From an uncultured Flavobacteriaceae bacterium (GTDB lineage: Bacteria > Bacteroidota > Bacteroidia > Flavobacteriales > Flavobacteriaceae), in NCBI GenBank assembly GCA_938020445.1, contig CALIIC010000146.1, positions 1 to 52,973 on the forward strand: a DNA stretch of 52,973 nt, read 5' to 3'. Below the pieces are notes generated by a model. It was not told where the DNA came from. It ran no database searches and saw nothing but the letters and a program-made list of their open reading frames with translations. Shown piece by piece: positions 25,279 through 34,132 of the stretch. Made by a program: the position numbers and the translations under genes. Each line of letters begins with the position of its first letter. Position 1 is the stretch's first letter.

Positions 25279-26340
25279 ATGATTACAACAGATATTTTAA
25301 TAATTGGTGCGGGACCCACAGGGCTTTTCGCTGTTTTTGAGGCAGGCCTTCTTCAGCTAAAATGCCATTTGATCGATGCCCTGCCCCAAGCAGGTGGTCA
25401 GTGTTCCGAGATTTATCCCAAAAAACCTATTTACGATATACAGGGCTTTCCCGAAGTGTTGGCAGGTAATTTGGTCTCGAATCTAATGGAGCAGATCAAA
25501 CCGTTTCAACCGGGCTTTACCCTAGGGGAGCGGGCCGAAACGATTAAAAAACTAGCCGATGGGACGTTCGTGGTTACCACGAACAAAGGTACTGAGCACA
25601 GCGCCCCTATTGTTGCTATAGCGGGCGGACTCGGGAGTTTCGAACCTCGAAAACCACTTTTAAAAAATTTATCGGACTTTGAAGATAAGGGAGTTGCCTA
25701 TATCATAAAGGATCCAGAGGTGTATAGAGGCCAGAAGGTGGTTATTGCAGGAGGAGGAGATTCAGCCTTGGATTGGAGTATCTTCTTGGCCGATGTGGCA
25801 TCCGAAGTTACTTTGGTACATAGAAGGAATGAATTTCGAGGAGCGCTTGATTCGGTCGAAAAAGTGCAACAGCTCAAAAATCAGGGAAAAATTAACTTGA
25901 TTACCCCAGCGGAGGTTACCGGACTCAGCGGTGGGGATACATTGGAATCGATTACCATAAAAAAAGCAGGCGATACACCAGAAGGAATTCAATTAAAAGT
26001 AGATTCTTTTATACCGTTGTTCGGGTTGTCGCCAAAACTTGGCCCCATAGCTGATTGGGGACTTGAAATTGAAAAAAATGCTATTAAAGTCGATAATACC
26101 TTGGATTACCAAACGAACATCCCAGGAATTTATGCGATAGGAGATGTAAATACGTATCCTGGAAAATTGAAATTGATTTTATGCGGTTTCCATGAAGCAA
26201 CATTGATGTGTCAAAGTGCCTATCAGCGAATTTTTCCAGATAAAAAATACGTAATGAAGTATACGACCGTAGGGGGTGTTACTGGTTTTGATGGAAGTAA
26301 GAAGGAAGCCCCGAAAGCCGTTGTAAAGAAAATTGAATGA
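25279..26340 (+). CDS. Ferredoxin--NADP reductase-type FAD oxidoreductase
   Basis: 353 residues, thioredoxin-reductase-like two-domain flavoprotein: FAD loop LIIGAGPTGLFAVFEAG (6-22), QAGGQCSEIYP, the NAD(P) loop VVIAGGGDSALDWS near residue 157, and IYAIGDVNTYPGKLKL. There is no CxxC redox pair between the domains, which separates it from thioredoxin reductase and fits the TrxR-like FNRs (YumC type). It would move electrons between NADPH and ferredoxin. A [2Fe-2S] ferredoxin gene lies 558 bases downstream, split from it by a four-helix-bundle gene. Confidence 0.92.
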   Translation: MITTDILIIGAGPTGLFAVFEAGLLQLKCHLIDALPQAGGQCSEIYPKKPIYDIQGFPEVLAGNLVSNLMEQIKPFQPGFTLGERAETIKKLADGTFVVTTNKGTEHSAPIVAIAGGLGSFEPRKPLLKNLSDFEDKGVAYIIKDPEVYRGQKVVIAGGGDSALDWSIFLADVASEVTLVHRRNEFRGALDSVEKVQQLKNQGKINLITPAEVTGLSGGDTLESITIKKAGDTPEGIQLKVDSFIPLFGLSPKLGPIADWGLEIEKNAIKVDNTLDYQTNIPGIYAIGDVNTYPGKLKLILCGFHEATLMCQSAYQRIFPDKKYVMKYTTVGGVTGFDGSKKEAPKAVVKKIE

Positions 26341-26355
26341 TCGTAAGCGAGTAGT

Positions 26356-26417
26356 TTAGCCAGATGGTGAAACAGTGAGATGGTGAAATAGCGGGAGAGT
26401 GATTTAGTTGTAAACTA
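26356..26417 (+). repeat. Left flank of the four-helix-bundle unit: degenerate GATGGTGAAA repeat
   Basis: AGATGGTGAAACAGTG (26362-26377) and AGATGGTGAAATAGCG (26378-26393) are a 16-base tandem pair (14/16 identical), followed by more GTGA words. Positions 26375-26391 match the reverse complement of 26860-26876 at 13 of 17 bases, so it is an inverted counterpart of the right flank. Confidence 0.6.
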
Positions 26418-26430
26418 AATAGTATGAATA

Positions 26431-26778
26431 ATGACAGTACAGCGTTTTGATGATTTAAAAGTTCGGCAAAAATCACAGGACTTGGCGGTTAAAATATATG
26501 GACAATTTTCTGGAATACGTGATTTCGGTTTTCGTAATCAAATCACGCGAGCTTCGGTATCAATTTCCAACAATATTGCTGAAGGGTTTGAAAGGAGTTC
26601 AAACGCGGATTTCAAGAGATTCCTTTATTTTTCCTTGGCATCCAATAGTGAAGTACAATCAATGCTTTATTTGTCCGAAAGGCTTTAGCTTGCTAAAAAC
26701 GAAAAAGCGAAGGAGCTGATCGCCGAAACCAATGAAATTTCAAAAATGTTGTATGCCTTTATGAAATCAATGAAATGA
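26431..26778 (+). pseudogene. Four-helix-bundle protein (S23/IVP family) interrupted by TAG
   Basis: The ATG at 26431 opens a frame that stops at TAG 26686-26688 after 85 residues but continues in the same frame to TGA at 26776-26778, for 116 codons, the usual family length. FDDLKVRQKSQDLAVKIYG, then RNQITRASVSISNNIAEGFER (26534-26596) and FKRFLYFSLASNSEVQSML are classic 23S-rRNA-intervening-sequence protein motifs. Beyond the TAG, KAKELIAETNEISKMLYAF completes helix four. This looks like a recent nonsense mutation of a Lys or Gln codon. Family function is unclear; members are found in rRNA insertions and near retroelements. Confidence 0.8.
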
Positions 26779-26792
26779 TGTAAAGATTAAGA

Positions 26793-26896
26793 TCACCTAG
26801 CGAACATATAACTAACATACTATCTCACTAATAACCTAACCGATTTACCAGCGCGCTCACTATTTAACTAATTCACCAACATACTAATTCCACGAA
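26793..26896 (+). repeat. Right flank of the four-helix-bundle unit: degenerate ACTAAYWCAC words
   Basis: About 100 bases of loosely repeated words such as AACTAACATACTA, CTCACTAAT, TTAACTAATTCACCA and ACATACTAATTCC, spaced roughly 7-11 bases. AACATACTA occurs at 26814-26822 and 26878-26886. The segment reads as an inverted, degenerate copy of the left flank and stops just before the ferredoxin start. Confidence 0.55.
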
Positions 26897-26898
26897 CA

Positions 26899-27228
26899 TT
26901 GTCAGACATTAAGATTAATATAACGGACCGAGAAGGTGTTACACATCAGGTAGACGCTCCTACCGATATGAACATGAATTTAATGGAAGTCGTTCGCGCC
27001 TATGAACTTGCGCCAGAAGGTACGGTAGGAATTTGCGGTGGTATGGCCATGTGTGCTTCCTGTCAATGTTATGTAAACTCGGCACACGAACTTCCTGAAA
27101 AATCGGATGATGAAGACGCCATGCTAGCGGAAGCATTCTACGTTGAGGATAACTCGCGTTTAGGCTGTCAGATTCATATGACCCAGGATTTAGACGGGCT
27201 AGAAGTAGTATTGGCACCAGAGAGCTAG
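26899..27228 (+). CDS. [2Fe-2S] ferredoxin, adrenodoxin/putidaredoxin type
   Basis: 109 residues from a TTG at 26899, the only start that gives the expected N-terminus (M)SDIKINITDREG. Ligands are C46, C52, C55 and C90 in ICGGMAMCASC and RLGC, the Cx5Cx2Cx(~35)C spacing of the Isc-type family, with an extra C57. It is a cytosolic electron carrier and probably the partner of the FNR-type flavoprotein upstream. The TTG lies directly against the repeat flank of the four-helix-bundle unit, so that element may have replaced the native leader. Confidence 0.9.
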   Translation: MSDIKINITDREGVTHQVDAPTDMNMNLMEVVRAYELAPEGTVGICGGMAMCASCQCYVNSAHELPEKSDDEDAMLAEAFYVEDNSRLGCQIHMTQDLDGLEVVLAPES

Positions 27229-27240
27229 AGCTTTTTTTAA

Positions 27241-28977
27241 TCAAATTCGTGCCTGATAGGTAAACAGGTTAAAATACCTTCCTTCTTTCGCAATCAGCTC
27301 ATCGTGCGTTCCCCGTTCAGCGATTTGACCGCTTTCAATCACAAGAATTTGATCTGCTTTTCGAATGGTACTTAATCTGTGAGCTATTACAAAGGTGGTT
27401 CGGCCTTCGGTTAAAGTCGCTAAACTTTTCTGAATGAGAGCCTCGCTCTCGGTATCTAGGTTCGATGTTGCTTCATCCAATATCAATATTTTAGGGTCTG
27501 CCAATACCGCTCTCGCAATTGCAATGCGTTGACGTTGCCCACCGGATAGTTTTACGCCCCTTTCGCCGATCAGGGTATCGAGACCCTCTTCGAAACGATC
27601 TGTAAACTCATCTACATAGGCTGCTTTCACGGCCTTTGCCAATTCTGTCTCTGTCGCATTTGGTCTTGGGAATAAAATATTCTCTCGAATACTGCCCTCG
27701 AACAAGAACTCGTCTTGCAGAACAACACCGAGATGCTGTCGGTAACTGCTTAATTGTACCTTGGAGACATCTTGACCATCAATGGTAATGGTGCCCGATT
27801 GCGGATTTAAAAAAGTAGCAGCCAAGCCTGCAATCGTCGATTTTCCCGAACCTGAACTACCTACCAAGGCTACTACGGATCCAGGGGTTACGCTAAAATT
27901 GATTTCATGCAATACTTCTTTATCCTCCTCGTACGCAAAGGAAACATTTTTAAATACGATATCGCCTTTGATATCGTCCAATAGTATGGTTCTGTTTTCT
28001 TCATCCGATTCGGGGACCATGTTCATCAATTCCTCCGTACGGTCAAGACCTGCCAAAGCCTCGGTTAATTGACTTCCAATGTTACTCATCTGAACAATGG
28101 GTGCGATCATGAGGCCTAACAAAAAGGTAAATGTTAAGAACTCACCAACCGTTAACTCCTTGAACATGATTTCATACCCTCCCATTCCCATAACCCCTGT
28201 GGTGGCAATCCCCAATAAAAAAGTAGAGGAACTAGTCATAAAAGCGGTTGCGGTAAGACTCTTTTTTACATTTTGGAAAAGCTTTTGCACTCCAAGTTCG
28301 AATACTTTATTTTCTTGTTTTTCTGCATTAAATCCTTTGATGACACGAACCCCTCCGAGAGTTTCGGTGAGTCTACCCGTTACTTCCGCATTGATTTTTC
28401 CACGATTTCGAAAAATGGGGCGAATCACCTTAAAAGCCTTTAATGCAATGAAAGCAAAAATGGCCAACGGAATTAAGGTAAACAAAGTCATTTGCCAACT
28501 AATGTTCAGAAGTAGTACCAACGAAACGATAGCGGTAATACTTCCACCAACCAGTTGTACCAACCCTGTTCCTATGAGGTTCCGTACCCCTTCCACATCG
28601 GTCATGATTCGCGATACCAGGGCGCCTGATTTGGTGTTGTCAAAGAAGCGAATGGGTAGTGAAAGTACTTTTTTCTGAACTTGTGCTCGCAGTTCGGAGA
28701 TTAGATATTGCGCCTGTACACTTAAAATCTTGGTAAGCAAAAAGGAAGTGACCGCCTGAACCGTTATGGCCAAAATAACGGCACCGACCAACAATTTAAG
28801 AAAATCAATATCCTTGTTGGGGATAATATCATCCATCAGATATTTGAGCGACATGGGAGCTACGAAACTGGCCGCCTTACTAATGACGATTAATAGTAGA
28901 CCAATAAATACGAGGTTTCGCCTAGGCCAAATGATGGTCTTGAATGCGGTAAGAATACTAACTTTCTTTTCTGCCAT
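27241..28977 (-). CDS. ABC exporter, fused membrane and ATPase domains
   Basis: 578 residues from the ATG at 28977 (MAEKKVSILTAF). An ATG at 28998 would add seven unlikely residues. An N-terminal six-helix ABC_membrane domain (about 20-310) precedes an ATPase domain with Walker A VGSSGSGKST, signature LSGGQRQR, Walker B ILILDEAT and the switch His in VIAHRLST. This is the MsbA/multidrug half-transporter layout, which works as a homodimer in the inner membrane. The substrate cannot be assigned. It converges on the ferredoxin gene with 12 bases between the stops. Confidence 0.95.
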   Translation of the reverse strand: MAEKKVSILTAFKTIIWPRRNLVFIGLLLIVISKAASFVAPMSLKYLMDDIIPNKDIDFLKLLVGAVILAITVQAVTSFLLTKILSVQAQYLISELRAQVQKKVLSLPIRFFDNTKSGALVSRIMTDVEGVRNLIGTGLVQLVGGSITAIVSLVLLLNISWQMTLFTLIPLAIFAFIALKAFKVIRPIFRNRGKINAEVTGRLTETLGGVRVIKGFNAEKQENKVFELGVQKLFQNVKKSLTATAFMTSSSTFLLGIATTGVMGMGGYEIMFKELTVGEFLTFTFLLGLMIAPIVQMSNIGSQLTEALAGLDRTEELMNMVPESDEENRTILLDDIKGDIVFKNVSFAYEEDKEVLHEINFSVTPGSVVALVGSSGSGKSTIAGLAATFLNPQSGTITIDGQDVSKVQLSSYRQHLGVVLQDEFLFEGSIRENILFPRPNATETELAKAVKAAYVDEFTDRFEEGLDTLIGERGVKLSGGQRQRIAIARAVLADPKILILDEATSNLDTESEALIQKSLATLTEGRTTFVIAHRLSTIRKADQILVIESGQIAERGTHDELIAKEGRYFNLFTYQARI

Positions 28978-29022
28978 AGTGTAGATTGAAAACTTCAAAA
29001 TTACACTTTATAACTGGAACAA

Positions 29023-31350
29023 CTAGTAGGCGTATACAGGACCTTTATGCGTTTGGTTATCGACCGTTAAAAAGTAAAGAAATACGCCTTTTCGCACATC
29101 GAATTCCTTTAGGTCAAATTCGGTAGAAATTTTCCCTTGGGGTGCATTGCCTTCGTGTAATGTTTTGATGGGGTTCCCATAGTGGTCATTCAGGGTCAGG
29201 ATAGAGGACATTTCCTTGGGAAGGTCGTAGGAGATGATGATTTTTTCACCTTCATTATAAATACTTATAGGGATTTTTCGCCCGTCTACTATGATCTCTG
29301 TTAACACATCTGAACTATAAATGACTAGTTCATCCCGATTGCTATGATTATAGATTTTTGCCAAAACGGTCTCTGTCACGGGGTCATAGAAATAGGAGGT
29401 CTCGTTTTGATGCATTAAATCGTGCATCGACCCTGCAGGTTTTATGAGACTGCCAAAAGATCGAAGCGCTTGTGGGTTTGGATGCGTGTACTTGAATCGA
29501 AGCATGATCCAAGTATCTTCTGGAGCATCCCACTCAAAACTTAAATCGTACAAGGGAGTTTTGTGAGCACCATATTCAAATTCATATGTGGCGTAGGCAG
29601 CAAGAAAAAACATTTCATTATCTAATGTGTCTTCTTTGATAAACGTCTTTTGAGTTTCCCTATTTTTGAGGAATAGCGAATTGAACCGTTGACTATGCTC
29701 ATGTACGGGGTCTTCTAACCCAAAACCCGTTGCAATAGTTAAAACCCCAAAACTATGGACGGGCGCATAATAAACGGTTGGGTCAAACGGCAAGGGAGTA
29801 CTGTTTTTTGTATTGTTGGACGATGTTGAAGGAAATAAGTATATACCCTTGTGTTTGCTTTTTCCTCCATGGTGATGTCCAGAAACCGATGTCTCTTGTA
29901 TTGGTTTCGAAGGAGGAAGAGGTACTTGGGAAAAGCTTCTATCTTTGTCAAATAAGACCGTATTTGTATGAAGCTTCGTATATTTTATGGGCTGTAAAAT
30001 CTCTTTATAGCTGATTTTTTCGAAATAATTGTTGACATCGACTTTTCCTTCAATATGAAAACCGATGGCGTAATTTTCAATGGCAACATCACTTACTTTT
30101 GGCGCGGACGCGGTTCCTTTATCCACAATCCAAATAGCGGTAGACCCTACCTGACGTGTGCTCATCTTAAATGTGCTGTTTTGGAGGTAAGCCACCCCCG
30201 GTATAATTCCGATTGTATTATTTTGGAACTGAAATTCTTTTAATACCAGGTTTTTAGAACTACTGATCGCTCCAAGGGAAAAATTTGTTATTCGATTTCC
30301 AGTGGATCGCCAAATACCTTTGTGGTCAAAGGCATCTACTTGCATACCGATGGTTCCTTTGGAGGGCAGTGGACCATACGCCGTTATAGTGTTATTATTC
30401 AATTCAAAAAGGGTGTTGGTAAAGGGCCATTGATGGTTTTGATAACCCTCTTGTAACAAAAGACCAATACCGTTGGTAGAATCCCGTACCAGTAGTTCGT
30501 TTTCTACAATGGTCTGGAATGGGTTTCGCGATACGAGGGCAAACAGTCCTTTTCCATTTCTATTGATGAGGGTATTGCCGTAAATTTTGTTGCCGGAACC
30601 GACGCCCGAGGCTGCGCAGCTAATGGAGCTACCTGAAAGAGAAACAAAAGTGTTTTTTTGAATGTTGGCCTTCGTTTTATCTAAGTATAGATCGGTATGT
30701 TTGGAAGCGGTAAAAACAGAGTGCTCTATTGTCGCGTTGATTGAAGTGGTTCCAAACCATGATAGCGCGGGCTTGGTTTCCTTTATTCCCAATCCCTTAA
30801 AAAGAACACCGCTCATATAAATATCCGATGCATCCTCGATTTCAATGAATCCTTGTAGCGTGTTTGAGGCTGTAGCAATGGTTATATACCTAGTGGGCAA
30901 GGGGATTTTTTCTATTTCGAGAGCATGTAGATCGAATGTTTGATGAACATTTTCTAGGATGCCATTCAATACCAATTGCCCTTTGTTTTTTACAAGTAGG
31001 TTCCCAGGGCGGTCGTTTGAACTTTTTAATAAAAGCTCGAAATTCGTAGTGCGCGGTTTTTCTTTGCTACCTATTTCGAATCGGCCGCCATCGATTTCGA
31101 TTTGCTGGGTTACGATTACCATGCCCGATTTATCGGAGGCACGTAGTGTTCCCCTGACCACAATTTTCTGAACGATTAAAGAGTCTGCACTCAATTCTAA
31201 TAGTTCTCCTTTCTCAACAATAAGTTCGGTGCGTATTTCGGTAGTGTAGTCAGCCGTTTTTGTGCGTGTCTTTTTTTGCCCCTGTAGGGTCATCATACAG
31301 CAAAACCATAGGATGCAGGCTATTTTAAACCGTATATTATTGCTTGCCAT
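29023..31350 (-). CDS. Secreted beta-helix protein with degenerate G8-like N-terminus (third member of CEMIP-like operon)
   Basis: 775 residues. The N-terminus has a signal-like hydrophobic run (ACILWFCCMMTLQGQ). Residues ~45-160 (DSLIVQKIVVRGTLR, QQIEIDGGRFEIGS) resemble the G8-domain strands of the two upstream proteins. Residues ~160-470 are beta-helix rungs. A His-rich GHHHGGKSKHKG patch lies near residue 490. The block around TSYFYDPVTETVLAKIYN parallels TTYYFDSAQGAVYLKMV of the neighbour. The last ~80 residues resemble a divergent T9SS sorting domain. The HWH-containing core of the neighbours is missing, so it may be a binding or assembly partner rather than an enzyme. It is last in the operon, 44 bases after the preceding gene. 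Confidence 0.7.
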   Translation of the reverse strand: MASNNIRFKIACILWFCCMMTLQGQKKTRTKTADYTTEIRTELIVEKGELLELSADSLIVQKIVVRGTLRASDKSGMVIVTQQIEIDGGRFEIGSKEKPRTTNFELLLKSSNDRPGNLLVKNKGQLVLNGILENVHQTFDLHALEIEKIPLPTRYITIATASNTLQGFIEIEDASDIYMSGVLFKGLGIKETKPALSWFGTTSINATIEHSVFTASKHTDLYLDKTKANIQKNTFVSLSGSSISCAASGVGSGNKIYGNTLINRNGKGLFALVSRNPFQTIVENELLVRDSTNGIGLLLQEGYQNHQWPFTNTLFELNNNTITAYGPLPSKGTIGMQVDAFDHKGIWRSTGNRITNFSLGAISSSKNLVLKEFQFQNNTIGIIPGVAYLQNSTFKMSTRQVGSTAIWIVDKGTASAPKVSDVAIENYAIGFHIEGKVDVNNYFEKISYKEILQPIKYTKLHTNTVLFDKDRSFSQVPLPPSKPIQETSVSGHHHGGKSKHKGIYLFPSTSSNNTKNSTPLPFDPTVYYAPVHSFGVLTIATGFGLEDPVHEHSQRFNSLFLKNRETQKTFIKEDTLDNEMFFLAAYATYEFEYGAHKTPLYDLSFEWDAPEDTWIMLRFKYTHPNPQALRSFGSLIKPAGSMHDLMHQNETSYFYDPVTETVLAKIYNHSNRDELVIYSSDVLTEIIVDGRKIPISIYNEGEKIIISYDLPKEMSSILTLNDHYGNPIKTLHEGNAPQGKISTEFDLKEFDVRKGVFLYFLTVDNQTHKGPVYAY

Positions 31351-31394
31351 TCGAATGGGTTCTATTCCTAAAACAGAAAAAAGAAACGCTTATT

Positions 31395-34100
31395 TTATGG
31401 TTTGATGATTTTTATGGGCAGTGAACTCACCAAAAAGTTAATATCTAGAATATAAGTCCCCGATTGCATCATGTACTGCCCTATAGGAATACTATGCAAA
31501 CCGTCTTCCTGTTCTTCTACCAGTAAGGTCTTCACTTTTCTGCCAAGTATATCATAGATAGAAATGGCCACGGTTTGGTCTTGTAAGAGCGTATATTCCA
31601 ATCTGGAATCAGCTGTAATGGGGTTGGGGTATACCCTTGCGTCCAAAACAAATTGGCGAACATCGCCATATTCAATACCGAAGTTGTTACCGGTCTTCTC
31701 GCCCTTGGGAATTAAATTGACCTGTGCCAACCCTTCCTCGTTGGTGACCATTTTTAAGTAGACCGCTCCTTGGGCCGAATCAAAATAATAGGTTGTAGCG
31801 GTAGCTTTCTCCAGGTCTGCCAAGCTGTTTGCTTGGGTAATAGGTGTATCTTCCCTATCGAGTACTTCGATTCCTGTATAGGGGAACGGATGTTTAAAGG
31901 TTGCCCACTCGCCTTCCTTCTCCATCACACTTCTCAGTTCCAACAGGTTGTCTTTTTCATCTATTTCCCATTGTCCTAATATCGTATAGCTTTGTTGGCC
32001 AAAGAAATTAAAAAATCGTTGATGGGCCCATTGTTGTTTGGGAATTCGATGCCTGTCAAAATCCCGAACCAAGGACACTTCCTGCTCCAGATCAAAACCG
32101 ATACCGTTCATCTTGAGCTGCATAATGCCGGCAGCTTCTAAAATATACGCCTGCCATTCTTCACGGTATTCAATGGCGTCTTTTGCGAAGGAAGAATAGG
32201 GGTGTGCAATAAGAACAGGACGGTCGTACCCGCTAAGGCTGCCGTCCTCATCGAATAAAAAAGAGGAGTTTTGGTTACGTCCCTTTGAACCACCGGTGCT
32301 CATCCAAACGGGCAGGGTTTCTCCTTTCAGTTGAATCCCCTTGAAAAAATTTTTTCCTCTGTGCCCGCCAAAGCCTACTACCGCGGCAGCTACCTTTCCT
32401 TCCTCGATATCCTTGTTGATATCGATAAAGGTTACGTTGGTCAACTTGGGCTGTTTGCGCCCTCCTTGGGAAATGGAATAATACCCTGCCCTTCGATCGC
32501 CATGTCGTAAATGGCGATTCTTTCCTCCGATGTCATTGGCCGATTTACCGATTACGACAGTGTTCTGTACATACGACTCCGACGACAGGAGTCCGATGGC
32601 ATTGTCTGCAACCATAAAGTTATCGAGTGTAACGTTGGTGATTTCGGTCCATACCCCGCTCATGGCATTTTTGTAACTGGTGAAATTATTAAAGGTCCAC
32701 ATGAGATCCCCATTTTGAAACTTGGTCATAAAAAGACCATGTCCGTGACCAACTTGCCCATACAATGCAGTGTTTGAAACACCTTCATGGCCTAGGTTCC
32801 CGGGAACGGAACAAGAGTGTGCCACATTGCCATCGAATACGACTTCCCGAGGTAACAGGTCGATTTCTTTAAAATCACGGCTCCGTCCCCGTGTATCAAA
32901 AAAGAACCCGGTACCGCGTTCCGAACCGGCCACATGATTATCGATCAGATTATTGTGAACGTTTCGCATCCAAAAACCACCGACACGTTGCTCACCCTGA
33001 TTACTTCCCCCACCACCGTCTCTTGGAAAGGCAAAGAAACCGTCGTCGGGTTTCCGAACAAGAATAGCCAAGTTATGCCTGAATGTATTGTTTATTTCCG
33101 GCCCATCTTCTGCTGGGATAAATACGTGGTTACGGACATTAAAAGCAACCACGTCTTCGACCAATACATTATCTGTTCTGTGTAATACGACTCCTCTTTG
33201 CAGGCTATTATGGATGCTTGAGTTTTTGATGTAATCTCCTTCACGATCGCCGGCCAAATGCCAGTGCAGATTGTATCTCGCTTCAATTCCCGGTTGTCCC
33301 ATTCTAGTAAATTCTACCCCTTCTATGTGAATAGGTCCAGAATCATTTAAAATCATGGTATGTCCTCCGTATCTAATACCTTCTGAATTTTCGTCACCTT
33401 GAATTCTGATGTTTCGGGTGAGCATCCCTATTTCGGCACGTTCATCGAGTAGTTTTCCTTCATATTCCTGGATTTCCCCGAAATGCGGAAATCGTAGGGC
33501 GGGAATAAATGAGATGTCCCTTCCATTGACCTCGGTAATGACCAATTCCTCGGCCTCAAATGGGTCATATCCGCTAGGGGCCAGGGCAATTTTATCTCCG
33601 GCACGCCATCCGGTAGGAATTTGATCCAAGGTAATGGTAGTTGCTCCTGGTTGTACGGTTCCCTCTAGTTGCCCCCAACTAAGTTTTTGTGCGCTGGCGC
33701 CATGAAGTTGTAACGACCCTCCCGAAAAAGTAGTCAAAAAACGGCCCCCAAAAATCGCTTCATCTACCTTTGGGCCATTCAATGTAATCACTGCAATACT
33801 TTGGAATGGGCTTGCTACCGTCCCCACTTGCAACAACCCCTTAATCTTTATGGTTTGTGCCGTAAGGGATAGATTTTTGTCCTGGAAAATCAAACTCCCT
33901 TCAATCAAAAGATCTCCCAAGTCTGGGGTCGATACATCCAACAAAATACTTTTGCCTGCTGGGATGGTTACATTCTCATTTGCTTGAGGCACTTTTCCAG
34001 AAGGCCAGCTATTGGGACTTGACCAATTTTCTTGCGCAACGCACATACTGGAAATAACGAGTGTCAACACCAGAAGTACGCCTACTTTAAAGATTTTCAT
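31395..34100 (-). CDS. CEMIP/TMEM2-like G8-domain protein with T9SS sorting domain (copy 2)
   Basis: 901 residues. Signal peptide to AQ (residue 23). The G8 domain spans about 24-150 (SWPSGKVPQANENVTIPAGK, SLQLHG). A core of parallel beta-helix (about 150-560) follows with MLTRNIRIQG (226-235), NLHWHLAGDREGDYIKNSSIH (277-297), VVLHRTDNVLVEDVVAF and FIPAEDG. These blocks closely follow vertebrate CEMIP and TMEM2, which bind and depolymerise hyaluronan. A C-terminal accessory domain and a type A sorting domain (VYPNPITADSRLEY to IIKP) predict export and cell-surface attachment. The natural substrate is unknown, and another glycosaminoglycan or marine polysaccharide is possible. Copy 1 ends 32 bases upstream. 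Confidence 0.82.
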   Translation of the reverse strand: MKIFKVGVLLVLTLVISSMCVAQENWSSPNSWPSGKVPQANENVTIPAGKSILLDVSTPDLGDLLIEGSLIFQDKNLSLTAQTIKIKGLLQVGTVASPFQSIAVITLNGPKVDEAIFGGRFLTTFSGGSLQLHGASAQKLSWGQLEGTVQPGATTITLDQIPTGWRAGDKIALAPSGYDPFEAEELVITEVNGRDISFIPALRFPHFGEIQEYEGKLLDERAEIGMLTRNIRIQGDENSEGIRYGGHTMILNDSGPIHIEGVEFTRMGQPGIEARYNLHWHLAGDREGDYIKNSSIHNSLQRGVVLHRTDNVLVEDVVAFNVRNHVFIPAEDGPEINNTFRHNLAILVRKPDDGFFAFPRDGGGGSNQGEQRVGGFWMRNVHNNLIDNHVAGSERGTGFFFDTRGRSRDFKEIDLLPREVVFDGNVAHSCSVPGNLGHEGVSNTALYGQVGHGHGLFMTKFQNGDLMWTFNNFTSYKNAMSGVWTEITNVTLDNFMVADNAIGLLSSESYVQNTVVIGKSANDIGGKNRHLRHGDRRAGYYSISQGGRKQPKLTNVTFIDINKDIEEGKVAAAVVGFGGHRGKNFFKGIQLKGETLPVWMSTGGSKGRNQNSSFLFDEDGSLSGYDRPVLIAHPYSSFAKDAIEYREEWQAYILEAAGIMQLKMNGIGFDLEQEVSLVRDFDRHRIPKQQWAHQRFFNFFGQQSYTILGQWEIDEKDNLLELRSVMEKEGEWATFKHPFPYTGIEVLDREDTPITQANSLADLEKATATTYYFDSAQGAVYLKMVTNEEGLAQVNLIPKGEKTGNNFGIEYGDVRQFVLDARVYPNPITADSRLEYTLLQDQTVAISIYDILGRKVKTLLVEEQEDGLHSIPIGQYMMQSGTYILDINFLVSSLPIKIIKP

Positions 34101-34132
34101 AAAAAATATTGTTTTGGTTAAGTAGGAGGAGA

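Noticed and set aside
28097..28678. A 193-codon plus-strand open frame inside the ABC exporter gene
   Set aside because: It is antisense to strongly conserved ABC membrane-domain sequence, has no homology I recognise, and its composition is that expected of a shadow frame.
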